The notes beneath the pieces were generated by a model, which saw only the letters and a list, made by a program, of their open reading frames with translations, searched no databases and had not been told where the DNA came from. The translations under genes and the position numbers were made by a program. Shown one piece after another: positions 1 to 5,616 of a stretch of 11,504 bases of DNA. The first letter of the stretch is position 1; the number at the start of each line of letters is the position of its first letter. The stretch comes from Solirubrobacteraceae bacterium. GTDB taxonomy: Bacteria; Actinomycetota; Thermoleophilia; Solirubrobacterales; Solirubrobacteraceae. The stretch covers positions 1-11,504 of the forward strand of contig JANJUA010000283.1 of assembly GCA_024710825.1 (NCBI GenBank), given 5' to 3'.

Positions 1-92
1 GACTCGAGCACGATCGGCTGCGCCCCCCGCCGGGACAGCGACTCCGCCACGCTCAGCCCGATCACTCCACCGCCGACGATCACGATCTCCAT
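1..92 (-). CDS. FAD-dependent oxidoreductase, DAO family (5' end only, runs off the left edge)
   Basis: Only the first 30 codons are present, reading leftward from an ATG at 92-90. They encode a typical dinucleotide-binding start: a hydrophobic strand (EIVIVGGGVIGLS) with the GxGxxG-type Rossmann turn GGGVIG at residues 7-12, a helix, and a second strand ending in an acidic residue (PIVLE, Glu30) placed to bind the FAD ribose. The GGGVIGLS form is common in the DAO family, which includes D-amino-acid, glycine and sarcosine oxidases and related dehydrogenases that oxidise amines or amino acids with FAD. The substrate cannot be told from this fragment. The start is supported by a -10-like box exactly 7 nt upstream (see 93-105). 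It is divergent from the nitrilase gene and separated from it by 139 bp. Confidence 0.8.
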   Translation of the reverse strand, partial: MEIVIVGGGVIGLSVAESLSRRGAQPIVLE

Positions 93-105
93 GTCGACAA
101 CGCTA
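93..105 (-). promoter_or_regulatory. Putative leaderless promoter (-10 box TAGCGT) for the left-edge oxidoreductase
   Basis: On the minus strand TAGCGT (105-100) is followed by a 7-nt spacer (99-93) and then the ATG at 92-90. That spacing would put the transcription start on or next to the start codon, giving a leaderless mRNA. No convincing -35 box is seen about 17 nt further upstream. The same arrangement occurs at three other starts in this window, which raises confidence. No experimental support is available here. Confidence 0.5.
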
Positions 106-218
106 GGTCGCGCGCGGGGCGCGAGCATCGTGTTTCGCCACCGTCTGCGGGGCGCCGGCTTGGCCTTCCGCACTATCGGACTCTCCCCCGTGACTGCCTG
201 GGCCGCGCGGTGCCCGTC

Positions 219-231
219 TAGAGTGCCGGCG
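219..231 (+). promoter_or_regulatory. Putative leaderless promoter (-10 box TAGAGT) for the nitrilase-family gene
   Basis: TAGAGT (219-224) is followed by a 7-nt spacer GCCGGCG and then ATG at 232. Transcription would begin at the A of the start codon. There is no Shine-Dalgarno sequence and no clear -35 box at the standard distance; GTGACT at 190-195 is 23 nt away, which is too far. The box also helps choose the start at 232 over the upstream in-frame ATG at 91. The rest of the 139-bp intergenic stretch (93-231) shows nothing else I can support. Confidence 0.5.
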
Positions 232-1185
232 ATGAGCGCTCGCCGGGTGCGCGCCGCCGCCGTAATGCTGCGATCGCGGCTCGGCGCGGTCGACGACAAC
301 CTCGCCGCGTGCGACGAGCTCGTCGCCCGGGCGGCGGCCGACGGGGCGCGGATCGTCGTGCTGCCCGAGTTCTTCACCACGGGCATGGCGTACCTGCCGT
401 CGATGCGCACGGGCACGGTGCCCGCGGACGGCGCGGTGACGCGCTGGCTCGTCGAGCGGGCCGCTCGTCACGACGTCGCGCTCGGCGGCTCGTTCTTGTG
501 CCGCGACGACGACGGCGGCGTCCGCAACGCCTTCATGGTCGCCGACGCCGACGGGGTCCTCGGCCGCCACGACAAGGACCTGCCGACGATGTGGGAGAGC
601 GCGTTCTACGCCGGCGGCGGCGACGACGGGGTCCTGACGCTGCGCGACGGCCTGCGGGTCGGGGTCGCCCTGTGCTGGGAGCTGATGCGCAGCCGGACGG
701 TGGAGCGCCTGCGCGGGCGGGTCGACCTCGTGCTCGCCGGGTCGGCGTGGTGGAGCGTGCCGGCCTGGCCCCCGCGCGCGGTGACGCGCCGCTGGGAGGC
801 GGCCAACCGGCGGACGGCGGCCCGCGCGGCCCCGGCCTTCGCGCGCCTGGTCGGAGCGCCGGTCGTCCACGCGTCGCACTGCGGCGCGCTGGCCTGCCCC
901 GCCCTCGGGCTGCCGCTGCGCTACGACGGCCGCTACGAGGGCGCCGCCGGCATCTACGCGGCCGACGGCGCCGTCCTCGCCCGGCGCTCGACCGCCGACG
1001 GCCCCGGCGTGGCGACGGCCGACGTCACGGTGGGAGCGGTCGCCCCCGCCGACGACCTGCCCGGCCGCCACTGGCTGCACGCGCGCGGCCCGCTGCCGGC
1101 GTTCGCCTGGCACTGGCAGGGGCTGCTCGGGCGCCGCGAGTACGCGCGGACGCTCCGCGCTACGCCGAGTCGCCCGCCGCGCTGA
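232..1185 (+). CDS. Carbon-nitrogen hydrolase (nitrilase superfamily amidohydrolase)
   Basis: This 317-residue cytosolic protein has the Glu-Lys-Cys triad of the nitrilase superfamily: Glu46 in LPEFF, Lys115 in GRHDKDLP with a second Glu122 in WES, and the nucleophile Cys148 in ALCWE. These enzymes hydrolyse nitriles, carbamoyl groups or linear amides through a thioester with the Cys. The AGSAWW stretch after the Cys is also typical. The substrate is not predictable; an amidase or carbamoylase is more likely than a true nitrilase. An in-frame ATG at 91 would add 47 residues that look non-coding, so the ATG at 232, directly after a leaderless -10 box, is preferred. The gene is convergent with the MmgE/PrpD gene and their 3' ends overlap by 26 bp. 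It may process an amide in the same pathway, but it has its own promoter. Confidence 0.88.
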   Translation: MSARRVRAAAVMLRSRLGAVDDNLAACDELVARAAADGARIVVLPEFFTTGMAYLPSMRTGTVPADGAVTRWLVERAARHDVALGGSFLCRDDDGGVRNAFMVADADGVLGRHDKDLPTMWESAFYAGGGDDGVLTLRDGLRVGVALCWELMRSRTVERLRGRVDLVLAGSAWWSVPAWPPRAVTRRWEAANRRTAARAAPAFARLVGAPVVHASHCGALACPALGLPLRYDGRYEGAAGIYAADGAVLARRSTADGPGVATADVTVGAVAPADDLPGRHWLHARGPLPAFAWHWQGLLGRREYARTLRATPSRPPR

Positions 1186-2575
1186 GCTCCACGATGCGTC
1201 CGACGCCGGGCTGCGCGGCGAGGTCGACGAGCAGTCCGTCGAGCTCGGAGAGCACCTCCGGCGCCAGCGCCGAGGAGGCGCAGTCGGCGAACTTCGTCGA
1301 CATCTCCGCCGAGCTGAGCGGACGCTCCGGGCTGCCGCGGTTGACGAGCACCTCGATCGGCTCCAGCTCGCCCGACCGGGTGCGGATGCGAGCGATGGCC
1401 GGGAAGTGGTAGGGGAAGATCTCCGAGCAGCGCTCGTCGGGCACGCAGCGCACCTTCGCGGCCACGGCCAGCACCGCCGGGTCGAAGGCGCGCTCGTCGG
1501 TGAAGTCCGCCAGCCCCAGTCCGAGGCCGCCGCCGCCGAGCAGCGCCGCGGAGAACGTGAACGGCGCGCTGAACTTCGCGGTGTAGCCGGTCGGCGGCGC
1601 CGCCTTCGCCTCCGGGGGCTCGGCGACCGTCCGCAGCACCGGCGCCGGGAGCCCGAGCTCGACCTCGGCTATCTCGTCCGGGTCGACCCCAAGGCGCCGC
1701 GCCTCCAGCGCCGCGTCGATCGAGGTGTGGCAGAAGTGGTTGGCGGGGTACGGCTTGACGTGCAGGCGGTCGAGCTCCCAGCGCTCGCCCAGGCCGTCTG
1801 TCACCGCCGCCACGTCGCCCGCCTCGCCGCAGAAGGCCCGCAGGAAGCCGAAGCGCCCCTCGATGGCGGTCGGGGCGCCGGTCAGCCCGGCGGTCACGAG
1901 CTCGGCCGCGGCCACGCCCGCATGGGCCGCCCAGCCGCAGTGGATGCGCTTCACGCTGCCGCCGGTCCGGTTGGCCTCGAGGATCCCCGAGCCCATGCTC
2001 GTCGTCACGGAGATCGCGTGGGCCACCCCGTCGGCGTCGAGCCCGAGCAGCAGCGCCGACGCGGCCGCGGCTCCGACGGCGCCGCAGATCGCGGTCGCGT
2101 GCAGGCCGTTCTCGAAGAAGATCGAGTTGCCCAGCTCCTCGTCGTAGCCCGCCATGCCCAGCCGGCAGCAGATCTCGTCGCCCACCGCGACCGCGCGCAC
2201 GACCTGGGCGCCGGTCGCGCCCGTCAGCTCGGCGGTCGCCAGCGCCGCCGGCACCACCGAGGCGCTCGGGTGCAGGACCGACGGCAGGTGCGTGTCGTCG
2301 AAGTCGATCGCGTGGGCCAGCGTGCCGCCGATGAACGCGGCCCCCGCCGCCGTGTAGCGGCCGGCGCGCCCCAGGGCGCCCACGTCGGCCGCTCCCCGCC
2401 AGCCGCGCACGAGCTTCGTCACCGGATCGTCGTGCCACTCCACCGAGGCGCCGATCGCGATCCCGACCATGTCGCGGACGTGCGAGGCGACCTGGCGCTC
2501 GCGCTCCGGCGGGACCCCTTCGGCGTAGACCTTGGCGGCGAACTCGCCGAGCGCCGCCGCGACCGGGGCGCTCAC
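1160..2575 (-). CDS. MmgE/PrpD family protein (2-methylcitrate dehydratase / cis-aconitate decarboxylase-like fold)
   Basis: A 471-residue protein of usual family length. It carries the signature D91-F-D-D-T-H96 followed by H102-P-S, then His159 (GLHATAICG), Lys209-Arg210 (GSVKRIHCG) and Lys274 (VKPYPANHFCH), the conserved active-site stations of MmgE/PrpD proteins. Known members dehydrate 2-methylcitrate, isomerise or decarboxylate aconitate (itaconate synthesis), or act on related carboxylates. At the place where itaconate-forming enzymes have a Tyr (S-x-Q-Y) this protein has KFSAPF with Phe339, so true cis-aconitate decarboxylation is less likely (alignment from memory). The start is a GTG at 2575-2573 that overlaps the cyclase stop by 4 nt (GTGA), with a GGTGG stretch about 5 nt upstream. 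It is the last gene of the minus-strand operon. Its stop lies 26 bp inside the convergent nitrilase gene. Confidence 0.9.
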   Translation of the reverse strand: MSAPVAAALGEFAAKVYAEGVPPERERQVASHVRDMVGIAIGASVEWHDDPVTKLVRGWRGAADVGALGRAGRYTAAGAAFIGGTLAHAIDFDDTHLPSVLHPSASVVPAALATAELTGATGAQVVRAVAVGDEICCRLGMAGYDEELGNSIFFENGLHATAICGAVGAAAASALLLGLDADGVAHAISVTTSMGSGILEANRTGGSVKRIHCGWAAHAGVAAAELVTAGLTGAPTAIEGRFGFLRAFCGEAGDVAAVTDGLGERWELDRLHVKPYPANHFCHTSIDAALEARRLGVDPDEIAEVELGLPAPVLRTVAEPPEAKAAPPTGYTAKFSAPFTFSAALLGGGGLGLGLADFTDERAFDPAVLAVAAKVRCVPDERCSEIFPYHFPAIARIRTRSGELEPIEVLVNRGSPERPLSSAEMSTKFADCASSALAPEVLSELDGLLVDLAAQPGVGRIVELSAAGDSA

Positions 2576-3402
2576 GACGCCACCAGCGCGATCGGGTTGA
2601 TCGGCGAGCCCGTCCCGCCCTCGATCGGCAGCGGCGCCACCACGAGCCCGAACGCGGCGGTCCGCAGCGCGGACAGCCGCTCGAGCTGGAGCATCTCCAT
2701 GATCGGCACGCCCGCCTCGACGAGCAGCACCCGGTGGGCGGGCAGCAGCGAGTGCCCGGCACCGGGCGCGAGGTGCTCGTAGGCGGTGGTGTCCGAGCCG
2801 GTGGCCCGCACGCCGCGCTCGGCCAGCCAGGCGGCGCCGTCGGCGGTCACGCCGGGCACGCCGCTCTCGTGGCCGAGGAAGGCGACCGGGTCGTCCCAGA
2901 GCTGCGCCCAGCCGGTGCGCACCATGACGGTGTCGCCGGCGCCGACGGTGACGCCCGCGGCGTCCGCGGCCGCCCGCAGCTCGTCGGGCCCGATCGCGTG
3001 GGCGGCGTCCAGGCGGTCGACCCCGTGCACCAGGCGCGGCACGTCGAGCAGCACACCGCGGCCTGCGATGGGCGCGACGGTGTCGATGCCGAGCACCGAG
3101 AAGCGCCCGCCGCGCTGCGCCTCCTGGGCGTCGACTCCGCCGTGCAGCAGGCCATGGTGCGAGACATGCGCAGGCGCGTCCATGTGCGTGCCGACGTGGC
3201 CGCCGGTCACGATCATCTCCGCGGCGGCCGAGCCGCCGTCGGCGCGGACCGAATCGCCGTGGCGCCGGGTGAGCGACAGGCGGAAGCCCGGGTGGTTGGG
3301 CGAGCAGGGGATGCCCGTCCGCAGGGGTTGGGCGAGCGACAGCGCCGTCGCGCCCCGAAGGGCGGCGATCGCCGCCTCGCCGTCGTGGTCCGTGTGCATC
3401 AT
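2572..3402 (-). CDS. Cyclase family protein (kynurenine formamidase-type metal-dependent hydrolase)
   Basis: A 276-residue protein with the cyclase-family metal motif HxGTHxDxPxH at residues 69-79 (H69, H73, D75, H79), a later GSDTTAYEH segment and the typical C-terminal GGTGSPINPIAL. Members bind divalent metal and hydrolyse amides or ring bonds; examples are N-formylkynurenine formamidase, isatin hydrolase and the 'polyketide cyclase' group. It is longer than the roughly 210-residue kynurenine formamidases and closer to the longer generic 'cyclase family' proteins. The first of two tandem ATGs (3402-3400) is chosen because a strong GGGGAGGG Shine-Dalgarno sequence ends about 3-4 nt upstream and because its ATGA overlaps the previous stop by 4 nt. 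It sits between a CoA-ester lyase and an MmgE/PrpD protein, so hydrolysis of a cyclic or amide intermediate within the pathway is plausible but unproven. Confidence 0.88.
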   Translation of the reverse strand: MMHTDHDGEAAIAALRGATALSLAQPLRTGIPCSPNHPGFRLSLTRRHGDSVRADGGSAAAEMIVTGGHVGTHMDAPAHVSHHGLLHGGVDAQEAQRGGRFSVLGIDTVAPIAGRGVLLDVPRLVHGVDRLDAAHAIGPDELRAAADAAGVTVGAGDTVMVRTGWAQLWDDPVAFLGHESGVPGVTADGAAWLAERGVRATGSDTTAYEHLAPGAGHSLLPAHRVLLVEAGVPIMEMLQLERLSALRTAAFGLVVAPLPIEGGTGSPINPIALVAS

Positions 3403-4232
3403 GGTCCCTCCCCGGCCCAGGCCAGCACCCGCCGCGCGCCCTCGACGATCGCCGCGTCGACGTAGCGCCCGTCGGGCAGGACGCCCTGGGCGTCGTCGGC
3501 CAGGGCGTCCAGCAGCGCGCGGGCGTCGTCGAGCTCGGCGGCCGACGGCAGCGAGGCGGCGTTGATGACGCGGACCTGGGTGGGATGGATGGCCGAGCGC
3601 CCGAAGAAGCCGATGTCGCGCCCGGCGCGCGTCGAGCGCTCGAGCGCGTCGAGGTCGGAGAGCTGCGGGTCGACGCTCTGCACCGGGGGCGCCAGGCCGG
3701 CGGCGCGGCTGGCCACGACGACGCGCGAGCGGGCGTAGGCGAGGCCGGCGTCGGCGGCCTCGGCGCGCACGCCGAGGTCGGCCCGCAGGTCGGCCTCCCC
3801 CAGCCCGATGGCGACGACCGACGGGTGGGCGGTGGCGATGGCGTAGGCGTGCTCGACGCCCGCCGCCGACTCCAGCAGGCAGCTCAGCCGCAGCTCGGAG
3901 CCGGCGAGCCCGGCGGCCGTCAGGACGTCGTCGGCGCCGGTGACCTTGGGGAGGCGCACGGTCGTCGGGCCGGCCTGCGCGAGCGCGCGCAGGTCGTCGC
4001 GGCCGACGTCGCCGGCGATCGGGTTGACACGGACGTGCAGCCGGGCGCGCTCCGGCGGGGCCAGCGCGCGCAGCGCGGCGACGGCGCTCTCGCGCGCGGC
4101 GGCCTTCCGGTCGGCGGGCACGGAGTCCTCGAGGTCGACGACCACGACGTCGGCCTCGCCGGTTAGCGCCTTGGCGACGATCTCCGGTCGGTGTCCGGGC
4201 GCGTAGAGGTAGGAGCGCGCGAGCGGCTCCAC
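3399..4232 (-). CDS. CitE-like CoA-ester lyase (HpcH/HpaI aldolase/citrate lyase family)
   Basis: A 277-residue TIM-barrel lyase. Visible stations: RSYLYAPG at residues 6-13, the DLED acid patch at 33-36, Arg68 in RVNP for CoA/carboxylate binding, PKV at 95-97, Glu121 (LLESAAG) and Asp148 (GEADLRADLG) as the Mg2+ ligands, and FGRSAIHPTQV near 220-230. Relatives cleave citryl-CoA, malyl-CoA, citramalyl-CoA or similar 3-hydroxyacyl-CoAs into acetyl- (or acyl-) CoA plus a 2-oxo acid. The upstream open frame extends far into the CoA-transferase gene, so the start had to be chosen. GTG at 4232-4230, 2 nt after the previous stop, puts the protein start at the right distance from the conserved RSYLYAPG. 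A CTG at 4238-4236 would give a 4-nt overlap but is a rarer start. The pairing with a CoA-transferase supports activation followed by cleavage. Confidence 0.88.
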   Translation of the reverse strand: MEPLARSYLYAPGHRPEIVAKALTGEADVVVVDLEDSVPADRKAAARESAVAALRALAPPERARLHVRVNPIAGDVGRDDLRALAQAGPTTVRLPKVTGADDVLTAAGLAGSELRLSCLLESAAGVEHAYAIATAHPSVVAIGLGEADLRADLGVRAEAADAGLAYARSRVVVASRAAGLAPPVQSVDPQLSDLDALERSTRAGRDIGFFGRSAIHPTQVRVINAASLPSAAELDDARALLDALADDAQGVLPDGRYVDAAIVEGARRVLAWAGEGP

Positions 4233-4234
4233 GG

Positions 4235-5479
4235 TCAGATCGCCCCGGCGTCGCGCAGCCGGGCGACCTGCTCGGGGTCGATGCCGAGCTCGCCGAGCAC
4301 CTCGTCGGTGTGCTCGCCCACCTCGGGGCCGGGCCACGCGATCCGCCCCGGCGTCTCCGACAGGCGGAAGAGGACGTTCTGCATGCGGACGGAGCCGAGG
4401 ACCGGGTGCGCGACGGGCACGATCGCCTCGAGCGCCTGCACCTGCGGGTCGGCGAAGATGTCGGCGATGTCGTAGATCGGCGCGACCGCCGCCTGCGCGT
4501 CGGCGAACGCCGCGCGGACCTCCTCGAGGTCGTGACGGGCGATCCAGTCGCCGACCGCCTCGTCGAGCACGTCGGCGTGCTGCGCGCGGCCGCCGCCGGT
4601 GGCGAACCACGGCTCGTCGATCAGCTCGGGCCGGCCGACCAGGTGCATGACCCGCTCGGCGATCGACTGCGCGCTGGTGGAGACGGCGACCCAGCGGCCG
4701 TCGCGCGTGCGGTAGGTGTTGCGCGGCGCGTTGTTGACCGAGCGGTTGCCCGTGCGCTGCTGGACGATGCCGAGCTGGTCGTAGACCTGGGGCTGGGGGC
4801 CGAGCAGCGTCATGAGCGGCTCGAGCAGCGACAGGTCGACCACCTGGCCGCGGCCCGTCCGCTCGCGCGTGTGCAGCGCGGTGAGCGCGCCGATCGTGGC
4901 CGTCAGCGCCGCCACGCCGTCGGCGAGCCCGAACGGCGGCAGGGTCGGCGGGCCGTCCGGCTCGCCCGTGATGTGGGCGAAGCCGCTCATCGACTCCGCG
5001 AGCGTTCCGAAGCCGGGCTGCCGAGCCATCGGGCCCACCTGGCCGAAGCCGGTGACGCGGACGATGACGAGGCGCGGGTTGCGCTCGAGCAGCGACTCCG
5101 GCGACAGCCCCCACTTCTCGAGCGTGCCCGGCCGGAAGTTCTCGATCAGCACGTCGGCGCCGTCGGCCAGGCGCTCGAAGACCTCGCGGCCGTCGGGGCG
5201 GCCCAGATGGCACGTGATCGCGCGCTTGTTGCGGCCGAGGTAGGTCCACCAGAGGCCCTGGCCCTCCTTCTTCGGACCGTGCCCGCGGGCCGGATCCGGG
5301 CGCTCGGGGTGCTCGACCTTGATGACCTCGGCGCCGTAGTCGCCGAGGATCGTCGCGGCGAGCGGCCCGGCGAACAGGGTCGCGCAGTCGATCACGCGCA
5401 GGTCGGAGAACGGCAGCTCGGAGGGTGTTTCGCTAGTCGGAACGGTGTGCTCCTCCGGTGTCACTGACTCGGGATTCAT
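4235..5479 (-). CDS. Family III CoA-transferase (CaiB/BaiF type)
   Basis: A 414-residue protein, normal for this family. It contains RVIDCATLFAGPLAA near the N terminus, GAEVIKVEHPERPDPAR (49-65), ENFRPGTLEKWGL (113-125), TGFGQVGP (143-150), TGEPDGPPT (171-179) and GLADGVAAL with Asp187 as the likely acyl-anhydride nucleophile, followed by GRGQVVDLSLLEP. Such enzymes move CoA from a donor thioester to a carboxylic acid (formyl/oxalate, carnitine, itaconate, citramalate and others); the acceptor is not predictable. The ATG at 5479-5477 is used. It leaves about 22 variable residues before the conserved core, and a GTG at 5464-5462 is an alternative. No strong Shine-Dalgarno sequence precedes either. 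It is the first gene of the four-gene minus-strand operon and the next gene begins 2 nt after its stop. Confidence 0.9.
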   Translation of the reverse strand: MNPESVTPEEHTVPTSETPSELPFSDLRVIDCATLFAGPLAATILGDYGAEVIKVEHPERPDPARGHGPKKEGQGLWWTYLGRNKRAITCHLGRPDGREVFERLADGADVLIENFRPGTLEKWGLSPESLLERNPRLVIVRVTGFGQVGPMARQPGFGTLAESMSGFAHITGEPDGPPTLPPFGLADGVAALTATIGALTALHTRERTGRGQVVDLSLLEPLMTLLGPQPQVYDQLGIVQQRTGNRSVNNAPRNTYRTRDGRWVAVSTSAQSIAERVMHLVGRPELIDEPWFATGGGRAQHADVLDEAVGDWIARHDLEEVRAAFADAQAAVAPIYDIADIFADPQVQALEAIVPVAHPVLGSVRMQNVLFRLSETPGRIAWPGPEVGEHTDEVLGELGIDPEQVARLRDAGAI

Positions 5480-5494
5480 CGACGCTCGTGGGCC

Positions 5495-5523
5495 ACCGTA
5501 GCAGGGAACACACCGCCGGTCGA
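5495..5523 (-). promoter_or_regulatory. Putative promoter of the CoA-transferase operon
   Basis: Reading leftward, TCGACC (5523-5518) and TACGGT (5500-5495) are separated by 17 nt, a good -35/-10 spacing. Transcription would start near 5487, leaving a leader of roughly 8 nt before the ATG at 5479. The -35 matches TTGACA at four of six bases. One arm of an inverted repeat (5498-5510) runs from the -10 box into the spacer, so a regulator bound there could block transcription. Predicted by eye only. Confidence 0.42.
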
Positions 5524-5601
5524 GGCCGGATCCCACGGCAAATGGCTCTTGACGGACGGGCTAGGATGGCGGCGATGATCCGGCCCAGATGTTCCCGCTA
5601 C
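5498..5601. repeat. Inverted repeat pair in the divergent promoter region, possible operators
   Basis: GTAGCAGGGAACA at 5498-5510 is, on the other strand, TGTTCCCTGCTAC. The plus strand at 5590-5601 reads TGTTCCCGCTAC, identical except for one missing base. Each copy points toward its own operon: the left one overlaps the -10 region of the CoA-transferase promoter, the right one lies 23 nt upstream of the hyuB ATG. In addition GTTCC-N7-GGAAC (5591-5607) makes the right copy a short palindrome-like site. A shared regulator for the two operons is the simplest reading; chance or cruciform formation are alternatives. Confidence 0.4.
5562..5574 (+). promoter_or_regulatory. Putative leaderless promoter (-10 box TAGGAT) of the hyuBA operon
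   Basis: TAGGAT (5562-5567) is followed by the 7-nt spacer GGCGGCG and an ATG at 5575, the same arrangement as at three other starts in the window. A TTGACG hexamer at 5549-5554 resembles a -35 box but is only 7 nt from the -10, too close for normal use. The ATG at 5575 opens a 13-codon ORF rather than hyuB itself. If this promoter is used, transcripts would carry the small ORF before hyuB. Confidence 0.45.
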
Positions 5602-5616
5602 CGGAACGACGGATGA
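5575..5616 (+). CDS. Possible 13-codon leader ORF coupled to hyuB
   Basis: ATG at 5575 opens MIRPRCSRYRNDG and ends in a TGA (5614-5616) that overlaps the hyuB ATG (5613-5615) as ATGA. Its ATG stands exactly 7 nt after a TAGGAT -10 box, so it would be translated from a leaderless mRNA and would deliver ribosomes to hyuB, which itself has only a weak GGAA-type Shine-Dalgarno. The peptide is basic (four Arg) and has no recognisable function. It could be an attenuation or arrest peptide, a simple coupling device, or a chance ORF; peptide-level conservation would be needed to separate these. Confidence 0.35.
   Translation: MIRPRCSRYRNDG

Noticed and set aside
91..231. 47-residue N-terminal extension of the nitrilase from ATG 91
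   Set aside because: It does not look like a nitrilase N terminus, it overlaps the start codon of the divergent oxidoreductase, and a -10 box points directly to ATG 232.
954..2762. A 602-codon minus-strand frame overlapping the MmgE/PrpD gene
   Set aside because: It is frame-shifted from the real gene, Arg-rich, and crosses both gene ends. The MmgE/PrpD frame carries all the conserved motifs.
4233..5249. Large N-terminal fusion of the CitE-like lyase reading through the CoA-transferase region
   Set aside because: The upstream part is a shadow frame of the CoA-transferase with Arg/Gly/Pro-rich composition. The lyase domain starts a few residues after GTG 4232.
5451..5457. GGAGGAG on the minus strand as a Shine-Dalgarno for a later CoA-transferase start
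   Set aside because: No ATG, GTG or TTG lies 5-12 nt downstream on that strand. The sequence falls within codons Pro-Glu-Glu near the N terminus.
5549..5567. TTGACG/TAGGAT as a classical -35/-10 promoter for hyuB
   Set aside because: The spacer is only 7 nt, far short of about 17 nt, so the TTGACG is unlikely to act as the -35 of this -10 box.
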